Made by a program: the position numbers and the translations under genes. A stretch of DNA of 64,000 nt from MH13 sp040219355 (lineage in GTDB: Bacteria; Pseudomonadota; Alphaproteobacteria; Rhizobiales; MH13): NCBI GenBank assembly GCA_040219355.1, contig JAVJSN010000012.1, positions 51,847 to 115,846 on the forward strand. The letters are read 5' to 3'. Under the pieces are notes generated by a model that worked only from the letters and a program-made list of their open reading frames with translations, was not told the DNA's origin and ran no database searches. Within the stretch, counting starts at the first letter, position 1, and each line of letters starts with the position of its first letter. Below, in pieces: positions 1 through 8,770 of the stretch.

Positions 1-2
1 CG

Positions 3-938
3 CTTCTTTCGCCGCTCATGGACCGCCAGGATAAGAAGGACCGCATCAACAAGGTTGCAGTGGTCGACCGCCGGGCTGCCCATGCTCGCCAAGCCTCGGC
101 TGAAGATGCCGCCAATCGGCGCAAGAATATTGCATCCAAGCTGAAACAGCAGCAGCTACTGATTGACGAGAAAACGAAAAAGAACGGCTCCAGCCGGGCT
201 TCGCTTGAAGTGCGCATGAAGCGCGCGGGACTTACCTGGACGAGACGCACATTTTGGATGGTCAGCGCCACATGTGGACTGGGACTGTATGCGGCACTTA
301 GCAGTTCGGGCGCTCCTACTTATGCTGCTCTTGCCGGTGGCATTGCCGGGGCGCTTGGTTTGCCAAATTGGTACGTGAACTTCAAAGGCAAAAGCCGGAT
401 GAAGAAGTTTTTGAACGAGTTTCCAAACGCGATCGACGTGATCGTACGTGGTATGAAAGCTGGTCTGCCACTGAACGATTGTATGATGATCATATCGCGC
501 GAAGCGGCTGAACCGGTGCGCGCCGAATTTAAACATGTCGTCGAGCAGCAGCAACTGGGTGTCCAGCTCAATGAAGCTATCGTCAAAATGTATGAACGCG
601 TGCCTCTGCCTGAAGTGAATTTTCTATCGATCATGATGTCCATTCAAGGCCAATCGGGCGGCAACCTTTCTGAGCCTTTGGGCAATCTTTCCAAAGTTGT
701 ACGCGACCGTAGAAAGATGAAGGCAAAGATCGACGCGATGTCAATGGAAGCAAAATCATCAGCTGGTATCATTGCCTGCTTACCAGTGGCAGTCATCGTG
801 CTGATCTACCTGTCAACACCCGACTACATCTCGCTTCTTTTCACCGAGCGCTTAGGCAATTTGCTGTTGGGGGTCTGTGGCATGCTGATGCTTACGGGAA
901 TTCTGGTCATGCGTAAGATGATTAATTTCGACTTTTAA
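3..938 (+). CDS. tadB: TadB, tight-adherence pilus inner-membrane platform protein (5' end outside window)
   Basis: TadB and TadC form the inner-membrane platform that the TadA/CpaF ATPase drives to assemble Flp/Tad adhesion pili. The reading frame is open to the window edge, so the true N-terminus, which in this family carries a membrane helix, is probably cut off; the first in-window ATG is at 18. Counting from that ATG, a basic linker (1-75) is followed by two membrane segments (about 78-112), a type II secretion F domain with the family stretch NEFPNAIDVIVRGMKAGLPL (133-152) and GGNLSEPLGNLS (214-225), and two C-terminal membrane segments ending MRKMINFDF. It lies 21 bp before tadC, in one operon. 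The family assignment is firm; only the start is unknown. Confidence 0.95.
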   Translation, partial: LLSPLMDRQDKKDRINKVAVVDRRAAHARQASAEDAANRRKNIASKLKQQQLLIDEKTKKNGSSRASLEVRMKRAGLTWTRRTFWMVSATCGLGLYAALSSSGAPTYAALAGGIAGALGLPNWYVNFKGKSRMKKFLNEFPNAIDVIVRGMKAGLPLNDCMMIISREAAEPVRAEFKHVVEQQQLGVQLNEAIVKMYERVPLPEVNFLSIMMSIQGQSGGNLSEPLGNLSKVVRDRRKMKAKIDAMSMEAKSSAGIIACLPVAVIVLIYLSTPDYISLLFTERLGNLLLGVCGMLMLTGILVMRKMINFDF

Positions 939-959
939 GAGCAGGAACGGAACGAATTT

Positions 960-1943
960 ATGGATGAGCTGCTCTATACGCTCACAAACTCACAGTTTCT
1001 TTTTGCTCTGTTCAGCGCAATCGCTGTGGCAGCAACTGTATTTACTGTGGCTGTACCACTGCTCGCGAAGAATGACCTTTCGACTCGTAAAAAGCGCATG
1101 GCCGTAGAACGGTCGGCAATTCGTGCGCGCGAACGGGCCGCGCTTGCACGCGAAAACCAGCATGGTCCTCGTGCCAATCTACGGCAGCAGCCCAAGCAGT
1201 ACATGCAAAATATTGTAGATCAGTTTGACCTCAAACAGCGTCTGCTGGCCGACGGGACACGGGATAAACTGGCTCAGGCAGGAGAGCGCGGTGAAACAGC
1301 TGTCGTGCGCTACATTTTCTCGCGGCTTGTTATTCCTGCGGCGCTTTTTCTCTTTGCGCTCGTGTATCTCTTTGGCATCGGCAATTTTGAGCAACCACCG
1401 CTGATCCGTGTTCTCATGGCCGTCGCCATAGGCGGTGTTGGCACTTACGTGCCCAACGTACTTCTGAAAAACAAAATTCAGAAAAGGCAAATGTCTATCC
1501 GCCGCGCTTGGCCAAATGCGCTTGACCTGATGCTGATCTGCGTTGAATCGGGGATGTCGATAGAGCAAGCATTTAAGAAAGTGGCCGACGAGGTGGCGGT
1601 CCAGTCCATTCCTTTGGCCGAAGAACTGGCGTTGGTGAACGCCGAACTCTCCTACCTGAATGATCGCCGCAAGGCTTATGAGAACCTTGGGCGCCGCACA
1701 GGCCTGGAACAGGTTAGATCGGTCATGACCTCGCTCATTCAGGCAGACAGTTATGGTACGCCGGTCGGTCAAGCATTACGCGTTCTGGCACAGGAAAGCC
1801 GCGACATGCGTATGGCGGAGGCGGAAAAGAAGGCCGCTGGTCTGCCGCCAAAGCTCACTGTACCGATGATCGTCTTTTTCCTACCGTGCCTCTTTATCGT
1901 GATCATTGGGCCAGCGATCATCCAAGTCATGGCGATGGACTAG
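960..1943 (+). CDS. tadC: TadC, tight-adherence pilus inner-membrane platform protein
   Basis: This is the second platform protein of the Tad pilus machine and the partner of the gene just upstream. It has 327 residues, usual for TadC: a membrane segment at about 12-35, a charged linker, two membrane segments at about 120-165, a type II secretion F domain from about 180 to 300 (with the stretch RRAWPNALDLMLICVESGMS), and a final hydrophobic helix ending near the C-terminus (VPMIVFFLPCLFIVIIGPA). The ATG lies 21 bp after the tadB stop, which fits co-transcription. The next gene (tadD) is convergent, so tadC ends this operon. The 206 bp between tadC and tadD show no gene. Confidence 0.95.
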   Translation: MDELLYTLTNSQFLFALFSAIAVAATVFTVAVPLLAKNDLSTRKKRMAVERSAIRARERAALARENQHGPRANLRQQPKQYMQNIVDQFDLKQRLLADGTRDKLAQAGERGETAVVRYIFSRLVIPAALFLFALVYLFGIGNFEQPPLIRVLMAVAIGGVGTYVPNVLLKNKIQKRQMSIRRAWPNALDLMLICVESGMSIEQAFKKVADEVAVQSIPLAEELALVNAELSYLNDRRKAYENLGRRTGLEQVRSVMTSLIQADSYGTPVGQALRVLAQESRDMRMAEAEKKAAGLPPKLTVPMIVFFLPCLFIVIIGPAIIQVMAMD

Positions 1944-2149
1944 GAGCCTCCTGTGTCTAGCAGCTGGCTGGTTGACCAAAAGACCAAAGCGTAAAGACTA
2001 CCCATTCAAATGAGCGAGCAGGTTTTTCAGCATTTGAAGAGCGTGCGTAAAGCGTTTTTAGCCGGGCATTCAATGCGACTTGAAACTGAGCCCGCTTACA
2101 TTGTTTTTCGCTCGCTCCGACCTGAGGCCGAACGCTTGGCTTCCGGCGC

Positions 2150-2962
2150 TTACTGCCCATCCACTGCGGCGACCTGGCCCCACCGGTCTGCTTCCGAGAG
2201 CATCTGGCGCAAATAGGCGATGTTGGCCTGGGCTTCTTGTGGCGGCAGATCCTGTTGGGCGATTTGCATCGCCTCGTCGAACCGACCTTGCAGGCCAACG
2301 ACAAGGGCAAGGTTGCCACGTACGCGCGGGTCAACCTGGCGGCCACCGGCAATCGCCTGGCGAAGCGTGCGTTCGGCTTCGACCAAATTGCCTTCCAGCA
2401 CATAGGACATGCCAAGATTGCTCAGCACCGTCGGCTCGTCGGGCACAATGCGCAGAGCACTGGCATAGGATGCGCGTGCATCAGCGTGACGGCCCAACTG
2501 ATCAAGAATCGTGCCTTGGGCCGAGAGTAAGCGCCAATCGGGTCGCGCCTGTGTGTGTGCCTGACCGATCACCTGCAATGCCTCTTCAAATCGACCTGCC
2601 GATGTCAGTGCCTTGGCATACGCCGCTTGCACTTCTCGGTCACCTTCATTGGAGATTACCGCGCGGCGCAAAACAGCCACAGCTTGATCATGACGTCCAA
2701 GTCCGCGCAGGGCAGCACCATAGTTAAGCGCGGTGGTACGATCATTCGGATCGCTGTCATAGCGCTGCTCCCACCGGCTGGCAGCGCTGCGCAGTTGATC
2801 TTGCGAGAGCAGTTCCGCCCGACCCTCAACAGTGGTGCCATGCGTGGAGACGGCTGATGTGCTGCAACCAGCGACCACAAGCGCAGTGCCAATAAGAGCC
2901 AGGCTGGCCAATTTACGCAAACAGCGTGACGGAGAGGGCGTAAGAAAAGCGTTGTAACTCAT
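2150..2962 (-). CDS. tadD: TadD-like TPR lipoprotein
   Basis: Tetratricopeptide-repeat lipoprotein of the Tad locus; TadD homologues act as pilotins that help localise or assemble the outer-membrane secretin. The frame is open up to a GTG at 3025, but the ATG at 2962 gives a clean lipoprotein signal: basic start, hydrophobic core (LASLALIGTALVVAGC) and a lipobox LVVAGC with the Cys near residue 33. After it come four to five TPR-like helical pairs, for example LNYGAALRGLGRHDQAVAVL and LSNLGMSYVLEGNLVEAERT. Length 270 aa with this start. It is convergent to tadC and divergent from the aminopeptidase gene. The name rests on position plus TPR/lipobox architecture. Confidence 0.85.
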   Translation of the reverse strand: MSYNAFLTPSPSRCLRKLASLALIGTALVVAGCSTSAVSTHGTTVEGRAELLSQDQLRSAASRWEQRYDSDPNDRTTALNYGAALRGLGRHDQAVAVLRRAVISNEGDREVQAAYAKALTSAGRFEEALQVIGQAHTQARPDWRLLSAQGTILDQLGRHADARASYASALRIVPDEPTVLSNLGMSYVLEGNLVEAERTLRQAIAGGRQVDPRVRGNLALVVGLQGRFDEAMQIAQQDLPPQEAQANIAYLRQMLSEADRWGQVAAVDGQ

Positions 2963-3090
2963 GGCTTGCTGCGCACCGAAAAAACGTGGTTGGCGCGATG
3001 CATTTGGTGCATCAGCCCTTGCCACTTGGTTGTTAGAAGCAATACTCCGTTAACCCTAATGAACCCTTAAACTCGCCCGAAATCAGCGGT

Positions 3091-4575
3091 TTGCCGCCGC
3101 GGTCCATCCTACACTCGAGGTTCCCCTTGGCCGTCTCCCTGCCCGACCATGATGCGCTTGCCGCACAACTGCCTTTGCCTGAGAGCCTCGGTCCAGATGA
3201 GCCCAGGATCCCGCTTTTTTGCGTGACGTCGATGGAGGCCGCTAAAGCCGCTTTGCCCGGCCATGAAAACTCTCTGATGAATTGGTCGAAGGCGCAGGGT
3301 TTTGAAGCCAAGACTGGTCAAATCCTGGTGCTGCCAGATGGTGATGGCGCTGTTGTTGCCGCGTTTTTGGGGTGCGAGAGGGGCAAAGATGGCCTGCCTA
3401 ATCCAGGTTTTGCAATGGGCGCTTTAGCAGACCAGCTGCCTGCAGGCAGCTACACGCTAGAGACGCGCTTGGAGAATGCTGAAACCGCTCTTACCGCCTT
3501 CTTGTTGGGGACCTATGTCTTCACCCGTTTCAAGTCTGCGACGCGTGGCGCGGTCCGCCTGGCAACGGGCGATTTTGCGCGCGAGCGCGCATTGATCCAA
3601 GCGCGTGGCGTTATCTTTGGGCGCGAGCTGATCAACACACCGGCCAATCTGCTTGGACCGGAGGCCTTGGCCGACAGCGCCGTCGGTTTGGCGCAGGCGT
3701 TTGGTGCTAAGGCCAGCGTCATTGTTGGTGAAGACTTGCTCGACCCGGACAACCCGTTCCCGATGATCCATACGGTTGGGGCAGCAGCCAAGGACGCGCC
3801 GCGCTTTTTCGACATGCAGTGGAATGGTGGCCCTGACGATGCGCCACGCGTCACTCTGGTTGGCAAGGGTGTGTGCTTTGACAGTGGCGGCCTCAACATC
3901 AAGCCAGGCAGCTCCATGGCACTGATGAAGAAGGACATGGGCGGGGCCGCGGCGGTGCTCGCTCTGGCTTTGATGATCATGCAGGCCAAACTTCCTGTGC
4001 GGCTGCGCGTTTTGATCCCATGCGTTGAAAACTCCATTGCCTCAGATGCATTCCGGCCCAGTGACGTTCTGTCCAGTCGCAAAGGTCTCACGGTGGAGAT
4101 CGGTAACACTGATGCTGAAGGTCGCTTGGTCCTCGGCGATGCGCTGGCGCTGGGCGATGAAGAAACACCCGACCTGATGATCGATATGGCAACGCTGACC
4201 GGCGCGGCGCGGGCGGCGCTGGGCCCCGATTTGCCACCCTTCTTCACTGACGATGACGCGCTCGCCGGTGAGATCGAAGCAGCGAGCCGAGATCATGATG
4301 ATCCGGTGTGGCGCATGCCGCTATGGGATCGCTATGACAGTGCCATCATTGGCAAAGTCGCCGACATTTCCAACACTGGCAACATGCCCTTTGCTGGAGC
4401 GATTACAGCGGCGCTTTTCCTGCGCCGGTTTGTATCCAACGCCAAAAGCTGGGTCCACTTCGATATTTACGGCTGGACGCTATCGACGCGGCCTGGCCGG
4501 CCTGAAGGTGGCGAGACGCAAGCCGTTCGCGCGCTTTTTAACCTTATTGCTAAGCGCTACGCCCCAACGGATTGA
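3091..4575 (+). CDS. Leucyl aminopeptidase family protein (peptidase M17)
   Basis: A two-metal cytosolic aminopeptidase that removes N-terminal residues from peptides. The C-terminal catalytic domain is clear: VGKGVCFDSGG (257-267, metal-binding Lys and Asp), IKPGSSM (270-276), KKDMGGAA (280-287) and the M17 signature NTDAEGRL (339-346). The N-terminal third is divergent, as in the alphaproteobacterial branch that differs from classical PepA. The first possible start is a TTG at 3091 (494 aa); a TTG at 3127 would remove 12 residues and cannot be excluded. It is followed by a MarR regulator and an NlpC/P60 hydrolase in the same direction, an arrangement I recall from related Hyphomicrobiales. 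The family is certain, the substrate unknown. Confidence 0.93.
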   Translation: MPPRSILHSRFPLAVSLPDHDALAAQLPLPESLGPDEPRIPLFCVTSMEAAKAALPGHENSLMNWSKAQGFEAKTGQILVLPDGDGAVVAAFLGCERGKDGLPNPGFAMGALADQLPAGSYTLETRLENAETALTAFLLGTYVFTRFKSATRGAVRLATGDFARERALIQARGVIFGRELINTPANLLGPEALADSAVGLAQAFGAKASVIVGEDLLDPDNPFPMIHTVGAAAKDAPRFFDMQWNGGPDDAPRVTLVGKGVCFDSGGLNIKPGSSMALMKKDMGGAAAVLALALMIMQAKLPVRLRVLIPCVENSIASDAFRPSDVLSSRKGLTVEIGNTDAEGRLVLGDALALGDEETPDLMIDMATLTGAARAALGPDLPPFFTDDDALAGEIEAASRDHDDPVWRMPLWDRYDSAIIGKVADISNTGNMPFAGAITAALFLRRFVSNAKSWVHFDIYGWTLSTRPGRPEGGETQAVRALFNLIAKRYAPTD

Positions 4576-4642
4576 TTCCAACCCCCAAAAGACGGTATCA
4601 ATTGCGCTTCCGAAACAATTGTCATGCGGAGCGCGTGTTGCG

Positions 4643-5026
4643 TTGAGTGGGTTCGCATCAACAGGGTTTTCGCCCAGCCGTGGGGTTGGGCTGTCGCCGC
4701 AGAAAGCTCTTCGGCTGTGGCACGATGTTGCGCTGACGCGGGTGCGTGGCAACATCGGTGATCTGACCGAACGCCAGATGCTGATCCTTTTGACGATTTA
4801 TCTGGAAACCCCGCCTCACACAGTGCGTGGCCTTGCCGCCAAGCTTGACGTCACCAAGCCGGTGATCACCCGTGCACTGGATACGATGGGTGCCATGGGT
4901 CTTGTTAGCCGCAAGCGCGATGATGCTGACAAACGTAACGTGATCATCCAACGTACCGTTGACGGCGCGCTTTATGTGGAAGCGTTGGCCGAAACCATTG
5001 TGCGGCATGCTGAGGATTTGCGCTGA
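4643..5026 (+). CDS. MarR-family winged helix-turn-helix regulator
   Basis: A small DNA-binding protein of about 127 residues. It contains the MarR-type wing-helix stretch TVRGLAAKLDVTKPVITRAL followed by MGLVSRKRDDADKRN, the helix-turn-helix and beta-wing with the usual D-R motif. The frame runs upstream into the aminopeptidase gene, where it is only a shadow; the start chosen is the TTG at 4643, preceded by a weak purine-rich GCGGAGCG, with TTG 4619 as an alternative. Its stop (TGA 5024-5026) overlaps the ATG of the next gene by one base, so it is translationally coupled to the NlpC/P60 protein. It may regulate this small operon, but no operator was identified. Confidence 0.8.
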   Translation: MSGFASTGFSPSRGVGLSPQKALRLWHDVALTRVRGNIGDLTERQMLILLTIYLETPPHTVRGLAAKLDVTKPVITRALDTMGAMGLVSRKRDDADKRNVIIQRTVDGALYVEALAETIVRHAEDLR

Positions 5027-5883
5027 TGCGAAACAGCGCTGGCTTCGATCTCGATCGGCGTTTGCATCCCTATAAGCACGACATTGCCGCGGCTCATTTG
5101 AAGGGTCAGGTGGAGGCGGATCGGTTTGTCGAGGGTAAGCCGCATCGTGTCATTGAACCGCTAACCGATATATTGAGCGATCAAATGGGGGAGGCACGGA
5201 CGTCTCAAGCGCTCTACGGCGAGACTTTTGTGGTCTACCAAACCGAGGGCTATTGGGCGTGGGGCCAGTTGATGACCGACGGTTATGTCGGTTGGATAAG
5301 CGCGCTCAGCCTGGTGGCCAGCGACGAAACTAAGCCCAGCCATCTGGTGAGCGCGCCTGTTACGCGCGCAACCAATGAAAGCATCAAGGTGCTGGGCAAC
5401 GGGCCTATTCCAATGGGCGCACAGCTTCGTGTGTCGGAAGCTTCGATCAGTGTTGGTGGATCGTCAGCAGCGTTTGCGCAGAGCGATGCAGGCGCGATCC
5501 CCGCAGCCCACATACGGGCGTTGGATGACAAAGCTTCCGATTGGGTGGCTGTGGCTGAGCTTTTCACGCACACGCCGTATGTTTGGGGGGGACGCTCAGC
5601 GCTGGGTATTGATTGCTCAGCACTTGTCCAACTGGCGCTGCAGCAGGTCGGCATCCCCTGCCCGCGCGACAGCGACATGCAAGAAGCCGATATTGGAACG
5701 TCAATCCATCGCGACAGCGGTTCGTTGCGCGGCGATCTGGTGTTCTGGCCGGGGCATGTCGGCATCATGCTCGATGAGAAGAGGCTTTTTCATGCCAACG
5801 CGTTCGCCATGTCGACGGTGCCTGAACTGCTAAGCGATGTGGAAAAACGCGTCGGAGATGCACGCTCCATCAAGCGGCTTTAG
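5026..5883 (+). CDS. SH3-domain NlpC/P60 (C40) peptidoglycan hydrolase
   Basis: A cell-wall endopeptidase of the NlpC/P60 family, which cuts D-gamma-glutamyl-meso-DAP type bonds in peptidoglycan stem peptides. It has 285 residues. The N-terminal half contains a bacterial SH3-like region (about 55-115, with YGETFVVYQTEGYWAWGQL); the C-terminal half (about 170-285) carries the catalytic Cys in GIDCSAL (Cys197), then His in WPGHVGI (His244) and a further His in LFHANAF (His256). No signal peptide or membrane segment is visible, which is unusual for a wall hydrolase but common in this rhizobial group. It starts one base inside the upstream regulator stop codon. The fold is certain; its physiological substrate is inferred. 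Confidence 0.92.
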   Translation: MRNSAGFDLDRRLHPYKHDIAAAHLKGQVEADRFVEGKPHRVIEPLTDILSDQMGEARTSQALYGETFVVYQTEGYWAWGQLMTDGYVGWISALSLVASDETKPSHLVSAPVTRATNESIKVLGNGPIPMGAQLRVSEASISVGGSSAAFAQSDAGAIPAAHIRALDDKASDWVAVAELFTHTPYVWGGRSALGIDCSALVQLALQQVGIPCPRDSDMQEADIGTSIHRDSGSLRGDLVFWPGHVGIMLDEKRLFHANAFAMSTVPELLSDVEKRVGDARSIKRL

Positions 5884-5892
5884 AACTGCGAT

Positions 5893-6885
5893 TTAGTACC
5901 CAGCTTTGCGGTCCACCAGATTGTCGAGTGTCTTGCCCCAGGCAAAGGCAATCAGGTTTTCCACCATGCGTCCCAGCAAAGTTTCTGGTGCGCTCATCCC
6001 TGCGGTATGCGGAGTGATGAGAATGTTGGGCGCTTTCCAAAGCGGGCTATCGTTGGGCAAAGGCTCCTGATGGAAGACATCGATGGAGGCGCCTTTCAGC
6101 GTTCCATCGTGCAAGGCCTTGAGCAGATCAGCCTCATTCTGATGGCCGCCACGCCCGCCATTGATCACGAACGGTCCGCCGGTCACGCCATCTTGCGGCA
6201 GCTTGGCAAACAAGTCGGCATTCAAGATTTCGCGTGTCTCGTTGGTCAGTGGAAGCAAGCAGATCAAAATGTCGGTGCGGGCAAGAAACGCATCCAATTC
6301 GCCAAACCCAGCGAACACGGGAACATCAGCTTCTGGTTTGGGGCTGCGCGCCCAACCGGCAAGGTCATAGCCCAAAAGCTTCAGCACAGCAGCCACCGAC
6401 TGGCCCAACTCACCGAAGCCCATAACGCCAACCCGCACATCGGGCGCAGAGGTTTGCGGCAACGGCTTCCAATCAGCTCGGTTTTGCGCATCCAAATAGT
6501 CCAACGCCTGGCGATGGTGAGCGATCACATTCATCACCGTCCATGCGGTCACACGTCCGGTTAGGTCCGGATCAATGACGCGGATGATCGCGACGCTCTC
6601 GGCCAAGTCAGCCCGGCGCACCAGATGATCCACACCTGCGCCGGTGGAAAGGATGGCTTTCAGGTTTGGAAAGTTGGCGAAAAAACCGTCGGGCGTGTGC
6701 CAAGCAACGGCGTACTTCACCTGCTCACAGATCTCGGGCGATGGAGGGGTTTTACCATCTGAGAAAATCACATCCTCGCGCGGAACATGCTGCTCAAGAT
6801 GAGAAATCCAGCCTTCTGGCGACCAATCGCCGACAGTGAGAACAACCTTCCCAAGGTCGGGCTTGCCAAGATCCAATGTTGTCAT
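5893..6885 (-). CDS. ghrA: D-2-hydroxyacid dehydrogenase, glyoxylate/hydroxypyruvate reductase A type
   Basis: An NAD(P)H-dependent reductase of the D-isomer-specific 2-hydroxyacid dehydrogenase family; the GhrA branch reduces glyoxylate and hydroxypyruvate. Of 330 residues, the Rossmann glycine motif is GFGELG near 156-161 (canonical GxGxxG), with the catalytic Arg in INGGRGGHQ, Glu in HQEPLP and His in TPHTAG, in that order. It is the last gene of a minus-strand operon kdsB-pheA-ghrA; only 3 bp separate its ATG from the pheA stop. It faces the NlpC/P60 gene convergently with a 9 bp gap. The family is sure; GhrA rather than another 2-hydroxyacid reductase is judged from overall resemblance. 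Confidence 0.88.
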   Translation of the reverse strand: MTTLDLGKPDLGKVVLTVGDWSPEGWISHLEQHVPREDVIFSDGKTPPSPEICEQVKYAVAWHTPDGFFANFPNLKAILSTGAGVDHLVRRADLAESVAIIRVIDPDLTGRVTAWTVMNVIAHHRQALDYLDAQNRADWKPLPQTSAPDVRVGVMGFGELGQSVAAVLKLLGYDLAGWARSPKPEADVPVFAGFGELDAFLARTDILICLLPLTNETREILNADLFAKLPQDGVTGGPFVINGGRGGHQNEADLLKALHDGTLKGASIDVFHQEPLPNDSPLWKAPNILITPHTAGMSAPETLLGRMVENLIAFAWGKTLDNLVDRKAGY

Positions 6886-6888
6886 GCC

Positions 6889-7767
6889 TTACACTCCAGG
6901 CGATGGGCGCAGGGCGCGGTTTTCTTCAGGCTCTAGGATGTAGGCGCGATAGGGGTGCGCCGCGAAGGTGCCGAGGATGCGCAGCTCAGCGGAGAAAAAC
7001 TCAAGCTCTTCCATGGCCAACGCCACATGCTTGTCGTCCGGGTGGCCATCAATCTCAGCATAAAATTGCGAGGCGAAGAATTGCCCACCGGTTTGATAGC
7101 TTTCCAGCTTGGTCATGTTCACCGAGTTGGTCGCAAACCCCGACAACGCCTTGAACAGTGCTGCCGACACGTTGCGTACGCGGAAAATGAAGGCTGTCAC
7201 AACCGGGCCATTGCCAGGCGCCAGACTGATCGGCTCGCGGGCCAGGGTGATAAACCGTGTGGTGTTGTGATCTTCATCTTCAATGTCTTCAGCGAGCACA
7301 CTCAACCCATAGACCTCGGCGGCCAACGAAGAGGCAATGGCGGCCTGAGCGGGGTCTTTGCGTTCAGCAATCTGCCGGGCCGAACCTGCCGTGTCCGCAC
7401 CGATGACAGCTTGCAAGCGATGCTCGCGCAGGAATTTGCGGCACTGACCAAGGGCCATCACATGGCTTTGGGCGCTTTTCACCTGATCAAGCGTCACGCC
7501 TTTCAGCGCGACGAGCTGGTGGTGAATCGGCAAAAAATGCTCGCCCGTGATATGCAGCGGCGAGGTTGGAAGAAGGTGGTGGATATCCGCCACACGGCCA
7601 GCAACCGAGTTTTCAATGGGGATCATGCCCAGATCGGCGTTTCCCTCTTCAATCATCGCAAACGCGTCTTCAAATGTCGGGCATGGCACAGGCTCGGCAT
7701 CTGGGTAGGCTTCTTTGCAGGCAATGTGCGAGTTGGCACCAGGCTCGCCCTGGAAAACGATTTTCAT
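6889..7767 (-). CDS. pheA: Prephenate dehydratase
   Basis: This enzyme converts prephenate to phenylpyruvate, the committed step of phenylalanine synthesis. It is monofunctional (292 aa), without a chorismate mutase domain. The catalytic domain covers about 1-180, with IPIENSVAGRV (49-59) and the signature HNTTRFITL (167-175, containing the catalytic Thr-Arg-Phe). A C-terminal ACT domain (about 190-275) carries the phenylalanine-binding type segments VSAALFKALSGFATNSVNMTKLES; the usual ESRP is ESYQ here. The long open frame upstream of 7767 is only an antisense shadow of kdsB. The ATG at 7767 is preceded by an A-rich purine tract rather than a strong Shine-Dalgarno, and by a striking hairpin (7780-7822). 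Confidence 0.95.
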   Translation of the reverse strand: MKIVFQGEPGANSHIACKEAYPDAEPVPCPTFEDAFAMIEEGNADLGMIPIENSVAGRVADIHHLLPTSPLHITGEHFLPIHHQLVALKGVTLDQVKSAQSHVMALGQCRKFLREHRLQAVIGADTAGSARQIAERKDPAQAAIASSLAAEVYGLSVLAEDIEDEDHNTTRFITLAREPISLAPGNGPVVTAFIFRVRNVSAALFKALSGFATNSVNMTKLESYQTGGQFFASQFYAEIDGHPDDKHVALAMEELEFFSAELRILGTFAAHPYRAYILEPEENRALRPSPGV

Positions 7768-7779
7768 TTTCTTTTTTTG

Positions 7780-7822
7780 GCGCGAACCGTTCCGTTCGTT
7801 CCGAACGACCACTTGTTCGCGC
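7780..7822 (-). promoter_or_regulatory. Nested inverted repeat in the kdsB-pheA spacer (pheA leader)
   Basis: The 61 bp between kdsB and pheA contain an outer perfect 8 bp inverted repeat (7780-7787 with 7815-7822, GCGCGAAC) enclosing an inner perfect 6 bp repeat (7793-7798 with 7802-7807, loop TTC). On the pheA strand the structure is followed by an A-run and then the ATG, not by a T-run, so it is not a classical terminator. It could control access to the pheA start or processing between kdsB and pheA; this is inference. Confidence 0.5.
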
Positions 7823-7828
7823 TGTTCC

Positions 7829-8581
7829 TTACATGTTGCTCGAGGAAAGTTGCCGTCTGGCTTCATCCAGATGCTCCGGCGTGTCCACGCCCAGCGGTAC
7901 ACCATCAACAATGGCAACATCAATGCGCATACCGGCTTCGAGCGCGCGCAACTGTTCCAGCTTCTCACGCTTTTCCAGCGTTGAGGGCGGCAGGCTGACA
8001 AAGCGCTCCAACGCGGCACGACGATACACATACAGGCCAATGTGATGGAACAGCGGGCCGTCGCCGTGGGGCGCAGTGGCGCGAGTGAAGTACAGCGCAC
8101 GCAAATGCTGGTCGCCAACAGGTGTGCCAACCACCTTCACCACATTTGGATCGGTTCTTTCATGATCGATTTTGATCGGCGTTGTGAGCGTAGCGATATC
8201 GACCGCAGGGTCGTCCATCAGCGCTGCGGCCTTTTGGATGATGGTGGGGTCGAGTGTTGGCAAATCGCCCTGCACATTGACAATGATCTCAACCTGACCA
8301 GCCGCGTCCAGCAATTGCAGCGCTTCAAAAATGCGATCAGAGCCTGAGGGATGATCCGAACGGGTCATCAACGCTTTGCCACCATGGGCCTCCACAGCGT
8401 GCAACACATCAGCATCATCGGTGGCCACTATAGGCTCGCCAAGGCCGGCCTGGCGCGCTCGATCAACAACATGCACGATCATTGGCTTGTCACCGATCAT
8501 CGCCAAAGGCTTGCCGGGCAACCGGGTGGACGCCATACGGGCCGGGATCAACACCAGGGCGCGGCCTAATTTATCATTCAT
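7829..8581 (-). CDS. kdsB: 3-deoxy-manno-octulosonate cytidylyltransferase
   Basis: CMP-KDO synthetase: it activates KDO with CTP for addition to lipid A, an essential step in making lipopolysaccharide. It has 250 residues, the normal length. The N-terminal nucleotide-binding motif IPARMASTRLPGKPL (13-27) and the metal/substrate loop VNVQGDLPTLDP are characteristic, as is AVEAHGGKALMTRSDHPSGSDRI. The ATG at 8581 begins a minus-strand operon with pheA and a hydroxyacid dehydrogenase; kdsB next to pheA is a familiar arrangement in Hyphomicrobiales. It is divergent from the cytochrome c gene, with 189 bp between them that must hold both promoters. Confidence 0.96.
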   Translation of the reverse strand: MNDKLGRALVLIPARMASTRLPGKPLAMIGDKPMIVHVVDRARQAGLGEPIVATDDADVLHAVEAHGGKALMTRSDHPSGSDRIFEALQLLDAAGQVEIIVNVQGDLPTLDPTIIQKAAALMDDPAVDIATLTTPIKIDHERTDPNVVKVVGTPVGDQHLRALYFTRATAPHGDGPLFHHIGLYVYRRAALERFVSLPPSTLEKREKLEQLRALEAGMRIDVAIVDGVPLGVDTPEHLDEARRQLSSSNM

Positions 8582-8770
8582 GCATGCCTGCCTTTGGACA
8601 TTGTTCAGTGTTTCTGGCCCAAAGATTGGGCAAATGGTCGCAAGACCCCCCTGTCATCCCTTTGCACTTATTGCAAGACAGCCAGTTATGGGGTTATCAC
8701 CGCGACCAATCGCGGGCATGCAAGCGCCCGGCATTTCTGTTGGACGCAGCATAGATTGGGATTTTTCGAC

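Noticed and set aside
1957..2415. 152-codon open frame on the minus strand between tadC and tadD
   Set aside because: Mostly antisense or out of frame to tadD, with low-complexity basic composition and no recognisable domain or Shine-Dalgarno.
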